The notes below the pieces were generated by a model, which was not told the origin of the DNA, ran no database searches, and saw nothing but the letters and a program-made list of their open reading frames with translations. Shown piece by piece: positions 1 through 6,374 of a stretch of DNA of 7,959 bases. Source of the DNA: Oscillospiraceae bacterium (GTDB lineage Bacteria > Bacillota > Clostridia > Oscillospirales > Ruminococcaceae); contig JAGAKC010000440.1 in the NCBI GenBank assembly GCA_017848155.1, positions 1 through 7,959 of the forward strand. Reading direction: 5' to 3'. The translations under genes were made by a program, and so were the position numbers. Position 1 is the first letter of the stretch. Each line of letters starts with the position of its first letter.

Positions 1-30
1 GATTTCTACAACAACCAACGTATTCAACTT

Positions 31-67
31 AAAACAAAACTGACTCCGTCAGAAAAACGAAGTCAGT
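31..67 (-). terminator. Rho-independent terminator of the structured RNA
   Basis: Read on the minus strand, ACTGACT (61-67) pairs with AGTCAGT (39-45). After one mismatch, a further three pairs close a loop of 7 nt. The stem runs directly into TTTTGTTTT (39-31). There is no comparable U-tract in the plus direction, so it acts on minus-strand transcripts. It ends the putative RNA, or could act as an attenuator if a gene lies beyond the left edge. Confidence 0.75.
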
Positions 68-322
68 ATGTTGCTTAAATTTTGATTCTTTTACCTACCA
101 TAGGGGTTTTTGTGCTGTCCGCACAATTTGGGGCGGTGCACCAACGACGAAGGGTGTTTTCTATTCCTATATTATGGATTATAGGTAACCATGGTGGAGC
201 CGAGGCACCATTACAGATACACAGAGTAAAAACGCTCTCTGTATTTGGCTTAACTAAGCCGATTGTAGTTACCCGTTGTTCGTAAACCTGAAAGCAGTTT
301 ACGGACAATCCGATATTGATCT
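31..322 (-). ncRNA. Candidate structured small RNA (about 290 nt) with its own promoter and terminator
   Basis: No credible protein is encoded here, but all parts of an RNA gene are visible on the minus strand: a full-consensus promoter at 329-357, a start expected near 321-322, dense helices, and a terminator at 39-67. Helices I can pair: a long 5' hairpin, 276-286 with 298-308 (one C/A mismatch, plus an inner CTG/CAG); GGCTT/AAGCC (247-260); ATACAGAG/CTCTGTGT (219-244); ATGGTG/CACCAT (191-211); TTGTGC/GCACAA (110-126). Two long-range helices are also possible. GGTAAC (268-273) with GTTACC (184-189) encloses three hairpins in a cloverleaf-like junction. TTACCTA (182-188) plus CCATA (173-177) pairs with TAGGTAA (91-97) plus TATGG (98-102). 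The size and independent promoter would suit a stand-alone structured RNA such as the raiA class, but I cannot match a known consensus from memory. I saw no tmRNA, 6S, RNase P, SRP or T-box hallmark sequences. The alternative is a long regulatory leader of a gene left of the window. Confidence 0.6.
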
Positions 323-328
323 GTTGTT

Positions 329-357
329 ATTATACACCTCGGATGGAAATATGTCAA
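329..357 (-). promoter_or_regulatory. Full-consensus sigma-A promoter of the structured RNA
   Basis: On the minus strand the -35 box TTGACA (352-357) and -10 box TATAAT (329-334) both match consensus at all six positions and are separated by exactly 17 bp (335-351). An A/T-rich stretch lies just upstream, around 366-374. The start of transcription is predicted at about 321-322. The promoter begins only 12 bp after the stop codon of the upstream ABC transporter gene, so it marks a new transcription unit. A match this complete is typical of stable or highly expressed RNAs. Confidence 0.85.
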
Positions 358-361
358 GCTC

Positions 362-380
362 GCAGAGTTTTATACTCCGC
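362..380 (-). other. Short hairpin overlapping the stop codon of the distal ABC gene
   Basis: On the minus strand GCGGAGT (374-380) pairs with ACTCTGC (362-368) with one G-U pair, around a 5-nt loop that contains the TAA stop of the ABC gene. No U-tract follows, so I do not call it an intrinsic terminator. It could slow 3' decay or weakly separate the operon from the RNA promoter downstream. Confidence 0.3.
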
Positions 381-2190
381 AATCCACATAATACAGAGCC
401 TGTGCCTTGAACATCTCGGCATAGATACCGTCGCTGCGCTCTGCAAGCTCATCATGGGTGCCATATTCCTTGATGGTATCCTCTGCAAATACGGCTATCC
501 TATCGCAGAACTTACAGCTTGAAAGGCGATGGGAAATATAGATCGCTGTCTTTCCTCCTACAAGCGTGTTGAACTGTCGGTAGATATCGTACTCCGCAAC
601 AGGGTCAAGCGCCGCTGTCGGCTCGTCGAGAATTACTATGGGCGCATTGCGGTAGAGCGCACGGCTGATGGCAGTCTTTTGCTGCTGACCGCCTGAAAGC
701 TCCGTTCCCTTTTCGTCAAAGGATTTGAAAAGGGTAGTGTCAAGTCCGTGCTCCAGCTTCTGAGCATCCTCGTAAAAGCCTGAAAGCTTCAGCGTTTCTT
801 CTATGCGGCTATCGTCTGCATCCTCGGAAAGAGCGATGTTCTCACGCAGGCTGAATGCAAACAGCTGAAAATCCTGAAATACAACGGCAAAAAGCCTGCG
901 ATATTCCTCATCGGAGTATTCCTTGATATTTACGCCGTCGATGAGTATCTCGCCCTCGGTAACGTCATACAAACGGCAAAGGAGCTTTATGAAAGTGGTT
1001 TTACCTGCGCCGTTAAGTCCCACGATGGAGAGATGCTCACCCGAGCGTATCTTTATATTTACATCACGCAGGACGTAATTTTCCGAGCGGGGATATTTAA
1101 AGCTTACATGGGAGAATTCAATAGTGTGCTTGCCCTTGCTTACAGGCTTTGTACCCTTGGTCATGGCGGCGGGATATGCTGTGAATTCGAGATAGCGGTG
1201 CGCATAACGACAGCGCTTGCGAAGCTCCTGCACAGAGGAGACTACATTGAACAGGCTGTGGTACAGATTAACCGCACTGCTTACGCACATCGAGAAATCA
1301 CCTATGGATATCGCTTTGGTTACCGCAAGATAGCCTATGTAAAAATAGCTGATACCGTCACGCAGAGCATTTACGCCGTCCTTGCCCAACCCAAACGGAC
1401 GCATGGTTCGCTGTTGGCTTTTCCATATACCAATCCAATTGTCGGTGAAGGTATCAGCCTTTTTGCACATCATATCCGCACTGTCATAAAGGCGGATATC
1501 CTTTCCGTAGCGGAAGTCAGACAGCTGATAGAACATATACGCCCAAATTCTGTTCATCTTCGAAAGCCTGAGGAAATCCTCTTCCTCGATCTTGTTTATC
1601 TTAGCGTTGAGAAGCGTTATCAGAAGCAGGGAAATTATCTGTACAGGCAGCAGAAGCGGACAGGTTATGATGATAATTACAGTAACTCCACAGAGTACAG
1701 CGATGTTCATTGTGATATTGAAAAGCTGATCGAGCACTCCCACAACGCCGCCGCTGTACCAGCTCATACCGTCCTTTGCCTTGGCTATCTTATCGAGGGC
1801 TTCGGGGTCCTCAGTGTGCTCAAAATCCATCGACATCGTGTGCTTTGAAAGCTCCACCTCAAAATACTGGTTGAACCACTCACGAATTACATCAATGATA
1901 TGATGAGAAAGGGCATTCAGCAGATTTGCCACAAGCGATATGCCGAGAATAAGCGCCGCAAAGAGTATGACCTTCGTAAGATGCTCCTCAACAGGCGCTC
2001 CGCCGATGATAAGAACAAGCTCATCTATCAGGAATTTCGGCAGGAGTATCCCGACCGTGTGCAGAGCTAACTGCGCCACGAACTGGAGCGCATACACAAA
2101 GAACAGCGATGGCTTTTCCTTGCATACAGTCTTTAGCATAAACCGCAGAGTTTCGCCCACAACAGGCTGTTGTTTTTCCTTTTTATGCAC
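370..2190 (-). CDS. ABC transporter ATP-binding protein/permease (second exporter half)
   Basis: A fused half-transporter: an N-terminal membrane domain (hydrophobic segments near residues 28-55, 74-91, 156-194 and 280-300) followed by a nucleotide-binding domain. Motifs, numbered from the GTG start (606 aa): Walker A GLNGAGKT 391-398, Q-loop glutamine 439, signature LSGGQ 498-502, Walker B VILDEP with D522 and catalytic E523, and H-loop H554. All catalytic elements are intact. It is predicted to act in the cytoplasmic membrane, pairing with the neighbouring paralogue as a heterodimeric type IV exporter; the substrate is unknown. Start choice: a GTG at 2190 has a good ribosome site, GAGGTG (2198-2203), 7 nt upstream, and overlaps the preceding stop by 8 bp. 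An in-frame ATG at 2217 would add 9 residues but has no visible ribosome site and overlaps by 35 bp. It is the last gene of the operon. Confidence 0.93.
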   Translation of the reverse strand: MHKKEKQQPVVGETLRFMLKTVCKEKPSLFFVYALQFVAQLALHTVGILLPKFLIDELVLIIGGAPVEEHLTKVILFAALILGISLVANLLNALSHHIIDVIREWFNQYFEVELSKHTMSMDFEHTEDPEALDKIAKAKDGMSWYSGGVVGVLDQLFNITMNIAVLCGVTVIIIITCPLLLPVQIISLLLITLLNAKINKIEEEDFLRLSKMNRIWAYMFYQLSDFRYGKDIRLYDSADMMCKKADTFTDNWIGIWKSQQRTMRPFGLGKDGVNALRDGISYFYIGYLAVTKAISIGDFSMCVSSAVNLYHSLFNVVSSVQELRKRCRYAHRYLEFTAYPAAMTKGTKPVSKGKHTIEFSHVSFKYPRSENYVLRDVNIKIRSGEHLSIVGLNGAGKTTFIKLLCRLYDVTEGEILIDGVNIKEYSDEEYRRLFAVVFQDFQLFAFSLRENIALSEDADDSRIEETLKLSGFYEDAQKLEHGLDTTLFKSFDEKGTELSGGQQQKTAISRALYRNAPIVILDEPTAALDPVAEYDIYRQFNTLVGGKTAIYISHRLSSCKFCDRIAVFAEDTIKEYGTHDELAERSDGIYAEMFKAQALYYVDCGV

Positions 2191-4039
2191 CTGCAAACAC
2201 CTCGCTTTCAGGATCATCTACATAATACTGCGCCTGGATACGGAACATCTCCGCATAAGCGCCGCCGCTTTCCAGCAGGCTTTCATGCGTGCCGTATTCC
2301 ACCATCTCTCCGTCCTTGAACATCGCCACATTGGAGCAGAACTGGGTCGAACTAAGACGGTGGCTGATGTATACTGCGGTCTTTCCGCCGATAAGCTTGT
2401 CGAAGTCGCTGTAAAGCTTGCTTTCCGCAAGTGCGTCCAGTGCCGCTGTCGGCTCGTCAAGCACTACAACGGGAGCGTCCTTGTAGAGCGCTCTGGCAAG
2501 GGCGAGCTTTTGCTTTTCACCGCCCGAAAGGTCAACTCCGTCATCGTGGATGACCTTGAGCATCTCGGTGGAGATGCCATTGGGAAGCTCTTTCAGCTTT
2601 TCGCCGAAGCCTGCGTCCACAAGGCACTTTTCCGCCCTCTGCTTGTCGGTAGCCTCGGGAGTATCCATTGAAACATTCTCGGCAAGCGGGAATGCAAACA
2701 GCTCCACATCCTGAAACACAGGCGCAAAAACGCTGTAATAGCTTTTCTTGCTGTAAGTGTTGATGTTCACTCCGTTGAGCAGTATCTCGCCCTCGGTAGG
2801 CTCATACAATCGGAGAAGCAGCTTTATGAACGTGGATTTGCCTGCACCGTTAAGTCCCACCACCGCAAGACGTTCTCCTGCCTTGAGGGTGATCGACAGA
2901 TTTTTCAGCGCATATTTTTCCGCCTTGGGATACTTGAAGGAAACATTGCGGAACTCGAAGCCGTAGCTATCGCAAACGGGAACAGGCTCGCCCTTGTCAG
3001 CATAGTCCTTTTCAAAATCCATAAAGCTGCGGAAATCATCCACCTGACGACTGCAATCAAACAGTGTAGTAAAGCTGTTCAGCAGCTTGCTTATGTAGTC
3101 GTAAAAGGTGGTAGCCGAGGCAAGATACAAGCTGAAATTACCGATGGTCATCTCGCCCTGTACTGTCTTATATATCAGCCACACATAAACCACGGTGCGT
3201 GAAAGTGTGAGCAGAACATTCGCTACGATGCTGCTTGTATACCACATCTTTGCATTTCTTACCTGTGCATCGCAGCGCTCTTTTTTCATGGCCTGCAGCT
3301 TTTCGACCAGCCAGTCCTTTAGTCCGAACATTCGGATATCCTTTGCACTGTCGAAGTTTGTGGTGATGTCGCGCATATAATTATCCCTGCGCCACCAGTT
3401 TGCGAGAGGGTCCCATATCAGCTTTTTGCTTTTCTTCTGTATGTGGAGCGTGTAGAGGGAATTCGCCACGCATACCACCAGCATGAGGAGCACTATCCAG
3501 ATATTCATAGTTCCGAGGATGATAAGACCTACGGTAACCACCGCCACCGACATGAGCAGGTCAACTACGGCTCTCATCATGCCCTCGACGCCGTTTGTGT
3601 TTCCGCCGCAGGCATTATCCGCTTTCTGATAGCAGTCCATCACATCAGAGTTTTCCAGGTGCTGAAAATCCAGGCTCATCACCTTTGCGTTCTTCTCGGA
3701 CATAAGACGGCATCGTGTGGAGATGTACCTCCACCATATTTCGCTGTAGTAATATGTATTGAGCATAGTGGAGATCATCTGTATCAAAGCAAACATCACC
3801 ATGAGCCACAGCAGGCTTTCCACACCCTTTTCACCCGTTATCATATCAATGACAAACTTAGAGATGAATGTCCACAGATACTGCATGACAGGCGCACATA
3901 TCACACCGATAGGGATAAGCACCAGAAACCATTTGTTGTGGCTTATCATTGCTTTCAGCACATAGCGTGTGTTGCTCAGTACGCCGTAATCCTTATGAAG
4001 CGGATTTTTATTCTCCTCTTTTATTTCTTTCTTTTTCAT
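2183..4039 (-). CDS. ABC transporter ATP-binding protein/permease (first exporter half)
   Basis: A 618-aa fused membrane plus ATPase half-transporter, paralogous to the gene that follows it. A lysine/glutamate-rich N-terminus is followed by hydrophobic segments near residues 36-58, 75-95, 158-197 and 268-316. The ATPase domain has Walker A GLNGAGKS 395-402, Q-loop Q443, signature LSGGE 504-508 (E in place of the usual final Q, a common variant), Walker B VVLDEP with D528 and E529, and H-loop H560. AAGGAG (4046-4051) sits 6 nt before the ATG, inside the end of the regulator gene, and only 3 bp separate regulator stop and ATG. The tight spacing and shared architecture indicate co-translation and a heterodimeric exporter with the next gene. 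Such pairs export peptides, drugs or lipids; nothing here fixes the substrate. The catalytic glutamate is kept in both halves, so neither ATP site is obviously dead. Confidence 0.95.
   Translation of the reverse strand: MKKKEIKEENKNPLHKDYGVLSNTRYVLKAMISHNKWFLVLIPIGVICAPVMQYLWTFISKFVIDMITGEKGVESLLWLMVMFALIQMISTMLNTYYYSEIWWRYISTRCRLMSEKNAKVMSLDFQHLENSDVMDCYQKADNACGGNTNGVEGMMRAVVDLLMSVAVVTVGLIILGTMNIWIVLLMLVVCVANSLYTLHIQKKSKKLIWDPLANWWRRDNYMRDITTNFDSAKDIRMFGLKDWLVEKLQAMKKERCDAQVRNAKMWYTSSIVANVLLTLSRTVVYVWLIYKTVQGEMTIGNFSLYLASATTFYDYISKLLNSFTTLFDCSRQVDDFRSFMDFEKDYADKGEPVPVCDSYGFEFRNVSFKYPKAEKYALKNLSITLKAGERLAVVGLNGAGKSTFIKLLLRLYEPTEGEILLNGVNINTYSKKSYYSVFAPVFQDVELFAFPLAENVSMDTPEATDKQRAEKCLVDAGFGEKLKELPNGISTEMLKVIHDDGVDLSGGEKQKLALARALYKDAPVVVLDEPTAALDALAESKLYSDFDKLIGGKTAVYISHRLSSTQFCSNVAMFKDGEMVEYGTHESLLESGGAYAEMFRIQAQYYVDDPESEVFAGA
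2198..2203 (-). promoter_or_regulatory. Ribosome binding site that decides the GTG start of the distal ABC gene
   Basis: The sequence GAGGTG on the minus strand lies 7 nt before the GTG at 2190, inside the last codons of the upstream ABC gene. The upstream ATG at 2217 has nothing similar. This favours the shorter product and translational coupling of the two ABC halves. Confidence 0.6.
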
Positions 4040-4042
4040 GGT

Positions 4043-4972
4043 TTACTCCTTCTTGCCGTTTTTGATAAAGGCAAGCTCGTTTCTGTGGATCCATTCTCCG
4101 CCGCCCTCACGACTGCACGTCTGCATAGAATAATTTTGCGGGGTTTTCAACATACCGTCAACCGCCACAAGCACCATCAGAGGCATAACGGTACGTGTGT
4201 GGGCTGCGTGATAGATACTTTCGCTTTTGTTAAATTCGTTAATGATCTGTGCCTTGAAAAAAGTGTGCTTTACAACTGAATCAGCAAGAAATTCAAGTGC
4301 TTTTTCGACCTTTTCAACAGGGATATCAAGCTGTATTGCAATAGTCTGCGACCGCACGCTTTCGTCCCATTTCAGGCTCATCATAAATAGCGTTATCTTC
4401 AGATTATCCTTATCCCCGAAAAATCTGAAAAGCTTTGTCATGTCATTAAGCCTCTGCTCATCCGAAAAATACCTTGCAAATCCGTTTTCGGGTTCCTTTA
4501 TCAGCATATAATACTCAAGGCTTTTGTTCAGGGACATGAATGATGTGCCGCAATTCATGTTCAGCTGTGAGGCAAGGTAACCGTTCTTTTCGTCGTCAAT
4601 TACATTTCTGTCATAATAGACTTTCTGCGAACGCCAGCTTGCCACCTGCATCGACCACAGTATCTTCATCATCTGCTCAAAGTATTCGCCGTGGTCGTAT
4701 TTGCTGCCCTTTTTCTTGATCTCAATACTCTGCAGTTGGTCGAGTATACGCTGTTCAAGAGATATATCATCTGTGGCTCTGCCATAAAGATGATCTATTG
4801 AAACGCCGAAGAAATCCGCTATCTGCGGAAGCAGATCGCCGTCGGGATAGCTCCCGTTCTCCCATTTGCTGACCGCCTGCGGACTTACTCCGAGATGAGA
4901 CGCGAGTACATCCTGGGTTATTCCTTTTTCCTTGCGAAGCTTCTGAAGCTGAACAGAGAATGTTGTATCCAT
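4043..4972 (-). CDS. XRE-family transcriptional regulator with a long C-terminal region
   Basis: A 309-aa protein. Residues about 8-64 form a classic Cro/C1-type helix-turn-helix: LRKEKGITQ, then LASHLGVSPQAVSKWENG with the recognition helix near 30-39, ending in FFGVSIDHLYG. The remaining ~240 residues are not a family I can name. Residues ~185-240 read like a winged-helix fold (TIAIQLDIPVEKVEKALEFL), and the end carries a hydrophobic MPLMVLVAVDGML (263-275). This could be an effector or partner-binding part. As first gene of the operon, 3 bp upstream of the first ABC gene, it probably controls the exporter and its own promoter. Its ribosome site AAAGGGG lies about 9 nt before the ATG. No membrane segment is evident, so it should be cytoplasmic. 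Confidence 0.9.
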   Translation of the reverse strand: MDTTFSVQLQKLRKEKGITQDVLASHLGVSPQAVSKWENGSYPDGDLLPQIADFFGVSIDHLYGRATDDISLEQRILDQLQSIEIKKKGSKYDHGEYFEQMMKILWSMQVASWRSQKVYYDRNVIDDEKNGYLASQLNMNCGTSFMSLNKSLEYYMLIKEPENGFARYFSDEQRLNDMTKLFRFFGDKDNLKITLFMMSLKWDESVRSQTIAIQLDIPVEKVEKALEFLADSVVKHTFFKAQIINEFNKSESIYHAAHTRTVMPLMVLVAVDGMLKTPQNYSMQTCSREGGGEWIHRNELAFIKNGKKE

Positions 4973-5000
4973 ATTTCAAAACCCCTTTCGGTTGTGTTGT

Positions 5001-5011
5001 ATACAGTGTAT
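5001..5011. promoter_or_regulatory. Candidate operator for the XRE regulator
   Basis: The 11-bp inverted repeat ATACA-G-TGTAT covers the predicted -10 box of the operon. XRE regulators bind short palindromes of this sort, and the position would block RNA polymerase, which suggests autorepression. This is inference from position and symmetry alone. Confidence 0.4.
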
Positions 5012-5033
5012 CACAAAAAGCGGTTGTTGTAAA
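5005..5033 (-). promoter_or_regulatory. Predicted promoter of the regulator/ABC operon
   Basis: On the minus strand a -35-like TTTACA (5028-5033) and a -10-like TACACT (5005-5010) are 17 bp apart, upstream of the ATG at 4972. Five of six and four of six positions match consensus. It is the best match in the 100 bp before the regulator gene. Confidence 0.5.
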
Positions 5034-5284
5034 TACAAAATATCAACTGTAATTCTATTATTAGTGTGATGATAGCTTAAAATCAACTTTTGGTTGAAAC
5101 GGGGCGCAGGAACAAACAATAATTATCATTGGCTATATTTTCCTTACATTGGATTACGAAGTCCCCCCTCTGTACCTCGCTAAGATTCAGTAGTTGTCCT
5201 TGTAGGAGTATGCTAGAAAGGGCCAAGAGAATAATACGTAAATGTTATAAAAATGATTTCGCCTGAATGAAAGGATAATTATGT
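5034..5284. other. Intergenic stretch with no supported gene
   Basis: Between the operon promoter and the first hairpin at 5285 I find no ORF with a usable start. A minus frame stays open at 5083-5244 (about 53 codons) but lacks ATG/GTG and a ribosome site. An 18-codon plus frame at 5210-5266 has an AGGAG only 1 nt from its ATG. A weak TCAAC/GTTGA hairpin lies at 5083-5097. The stretch may be decayed remnant sequence; I cannot assign it. Confidence 0.4.
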
Positions 5285-5317
5285 AAAGTGGGTATTCTGG
5301 AAATGTGTACCCGCTTT
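5285..5317 (+). other. Hairpin followed by a short T-run (weak terminator-like)
   Basis: AAAGTGGGTA (5285-5294) pairs with TACCCGCTTT (5308-5317) through 10 pairs, one of them a T-G wobble, around a 13-nt loop. The 3' side continues TTTTCT on the plus strand. No plus-strand gene is seen upstream, so its role is unclear. It may belong with the adjacent perfect hairpin as part of a small mobile or repeat element. Confidence 0.35.
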
Positions 5318-5331
5318 TCTGTTGAAATATA

Positions 5332-5368
5332 ATGCACCTCCAAAAATGTGGACTTTTTGGAGGTGCAT
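5332..5368. repeat. Perfect 15-bp inverted repeat downstream of the LysR gene
   Basis: ATGCACCTCCAAAAA (5332-5346) is perfectly complementary to 5354-5368 around a 7-nt loop, TGTGGAC. The A5/T5 run lies inside the hairpin next to the loop, and no U-tract follows the GC-rich base on either strand, so it is not a textbook intrinsic terminator. It lies 29 bp beyond the LysR stop codon and could still serve as a transcript end or 3' protector for that gene. It might also be a dispersed palindromic repeat or insertion-sequence end. Confidence 0.6.
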
Positions 5369-5397
5369 ATTGCTTTGTGGTTCTGTTGATAAAAAGG

Positions 5398-6261
5398 TTA
5401 GTGTTCCTCTCTGCTTTTTTCAAATAAGCTCACCGCATATTCCGAAAAAGGCGTATCAAGATAAACATAGTTGAATTCACGGAAAACATCCCAACCCTTA
5501 ATGCGGAATTCAGCAAGTGCATCATTATTCTCGCCTACTGCACGATAGGCGAATGTGATACAGTTGTTGTTCTCCAACAGCTTTGTAATAAGTCCGAAAT
5601 TGCTGATGGTCGTAATTCTGTCAAACTCCGCAAAAGAGTGATTATATTCTGTAAGAAGCTGTCCGAGAATATCTCTTGTGCCGCTGCCCTCTTCACGAAG
5701 AATAAGATCTTCTCTCCATATCTTATCAATCGGAACAGTTTTGTTTGCAAAAGGATGTTTTTTTCCGCAGAGTCCCACAAACGGCTCTTTTCTGTAAAGC
5801 CTTGAAACGTATCTGCTTTTGTCGAAATAACCCTCTATGAGCGCAAAATCCAGCTTTCCTGCGGATAATTCCGATAACAATGTTTCGGTGTTTTCCACAT
5901 TGACGGAAATACTGTTTTTCGGCACTGAAAGAAATGTGGAAATGTGCTTGTCGATAACATACTCACCGATTGTTTTTGTTGCACCGATTGAAAGGCTTAC
6001 GCCATCACTGTGCTCAAGCTCAGCTTTCAGCTTTTTCTCCTGATACAGGACATTTTCTGCATACTTTTGCAGAAGCTCAGCCTCTTTGGTCATAGTCAGT
6101 GTTCTGCGGTCGTAACTGAACAGCTTACAGCCGTACTGTTCCTCAAGAAAATGGATATGCTGTGTGACGGCTGGCTGTGTCATATTTAAAAGCTCCGCTG
6201 TTTTACGGTAGTTCATCACTCTGCACAGCATTAAAAATGTTTCAATCCTTGTATCAATCAT
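5398..6261 (-). CDS. LysR-family transcriptional regulator, divergent from yeiH-like gene
   Basis: A 287-aa LysR-type regulator of normal length. The N-terminal winged helix-turn-helix spans residues ~4-60, with AELLNMTQPAVTQHIHFLEE as the DNA-reading segment. A linker helix and a periplasmic-binding-like effector domain follow from about residue 90. The effector domain begins with IGATKTIGEYVI and contains REEGSGTR, patterns typical of the CysL/YeiE/CbbR branch, which bind small anionic effectors. Start choice: an ATG at 6261 has AAGGAG 6 nt upstream. A longer frame from 6327 would add 22 residues that do not resemble a LysR N-terminus and would run through the promoter and operators. It is transcribed divergently from the UPF0324 transporter, which is very likely its target; autoregulation is usual for the family. 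The name yeiE is not assigned because orthology cannot be shown here. Confidence 0.92.
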   Translation of the reverse strand: MIDTRIETFLMLCRVMNYRKTAELLNMTQPAVTQHIHFLEEQYGCKLFSYDRRTLTMTKEAELLQKYAENVLYQEKKLKAELEHSDGVSLSIGATKTIGEYVIDKHISTFLSVPKNSISVNVENTETLLSELSAGKLDFALIEGYFDKSRYVSRLYRKEPFVGLCGKKHPFANKTVPIDKIWREDLILREEGSGTRDILGQLLTEYNHSFAEFDRITTISNFGLITKLLENNNCITFAYRAVGENNDALAEFRIKGWDVFREFNYVYLDTPFSEYAVSLFEKSREEH

Positions 6262-6267
6262 ATATTT

Positions 6268-6273
6268 CTCCTT
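6268..6273 (-). promoter_or_regulatory. Ribosome binding site fixing the LysR start
   Basis: AAGGAG on the minus strand lies 6 nt before the ATG at 6261. It is a near-ideal site and decides against the upstream in-frame ATG at 6327. Confidence 0.85.
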
Positions 6274-6277
6274 GATA

Positions 6278-6294
6278 GATAAGTATATCTTATC
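6278..6294. promoter_or_regulatory. LysR-type binding box 1
   Basis: GATAA-N7-TTATC is an inverted repeat extending one base on each side (AGATAAG/CTTATCT). It contains the T-N11-A core expected for LysR-family sites (T6280, A6292). It overlaps the -10 of the LysR gene. Confidence 0.65.
6282..6287 (-). promoter_or_regulatory. Predicted -10 box of the LysR gene
   Basis: TATACT on the minus strand, 21 bp upstream of the LysR start codon, matches the -10 consensus at five of six positions. No good -35 hexamer is found at 16-18 bp. It lies inside the first GATAA-N7-TTATC box, so the regulator bound there would repress its own gene. Confidence 0.45.
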
Positions 6295-6308
6295 TGCTGA
6301 TATTAAAT

Positions 6309-6325
6309 GATAATTTGATTTTATC
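6309..6325. promoter_or_regulatory. LysR-type binding box 2
   Basis: A second GATAA-N7-TTATC inverted repeat (extended arms ATGATAA/TTATCAT, 6307-6327) has a T-N11-A core (T6311, A6323). Its centre is 31 bp from that of box 1, about three helical turns, so both would face the same side of the DNA. It overlaps the predicted -35 of the transporter gene. Confidence 0.65.
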
Positions 6326-6343
6326 ATATTTCTATGGTAAAAT
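6315..6343 (+). promoter_or_regulatory. Predicted promoter of the yeiH-like gene
   Basis: TTGATT (6315-6320) and TAAAAT (6338-6343) are 17 bp apart on the plus strand, with an extended -10 TG at 6335-6336. The -35 is imperfect and lies inside LysR box 2, a layout that allows regulated recruitment or blocking of polymerase. The predicted start is near 6350. Confidence 0.6.
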
Positions 6344-6374
6344 CAATACATAAGGAAAAAATAAGGAGAATGTT

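Noticed and set aside
82..285. 67-codon plus-strand frame in the same region
   Set aside because: No promoter or ribosome site on this strand, and it overlaps the predicted RNA antisense.
75..308. 77-codon minus-strand frame overlying the structured RNA
   Set aside because: It starts with TTG without a ribosome site, has no recognisable domain, and its sequence is made up of RNA helix arms between a promoter and a terminator. Coding is less likely than RNA function.
1033..1848. 271-codon plus-strand frame antisense to the distal ABC gene
   Set aside because: It is a shadow of a clearly coding minus-strand gene, with no domain features or ribosome site.
3443..4279. 278-codon plus-strand frame antisense to the first ABC gene and regulator
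   Set aside because: Histidine/tyrosine-rich composition typical of an antisense shadow; it crosses two real genes.
5083..5244. About 53-codon open minus frame upstream of the XRE gene
   Set aside because: It reads somewhat protein-like but lacks ATG or GTG and any ribosome site; at most a remnant.
5210..5266. 18-codon plus frame with AGGAG just before its ATG
   Set aside because: The spacing of 1 nt is too short for initiation, and there is no supporting promoter or conserved motif.
5187..5423. 78-codon minus-strand frame after the LysR gene
   Set aside because: It overlaps the LysR 3' end and reads through both intergenic hairpins; no domain or ribosome site is seen.
6262..6327. N-terminal extension of the LysR protein to an ATG at 6327
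   Set aside because: It would translate through the predicted promoter and both operator boxes, and the ideal ribosome site is at 6268-6273.
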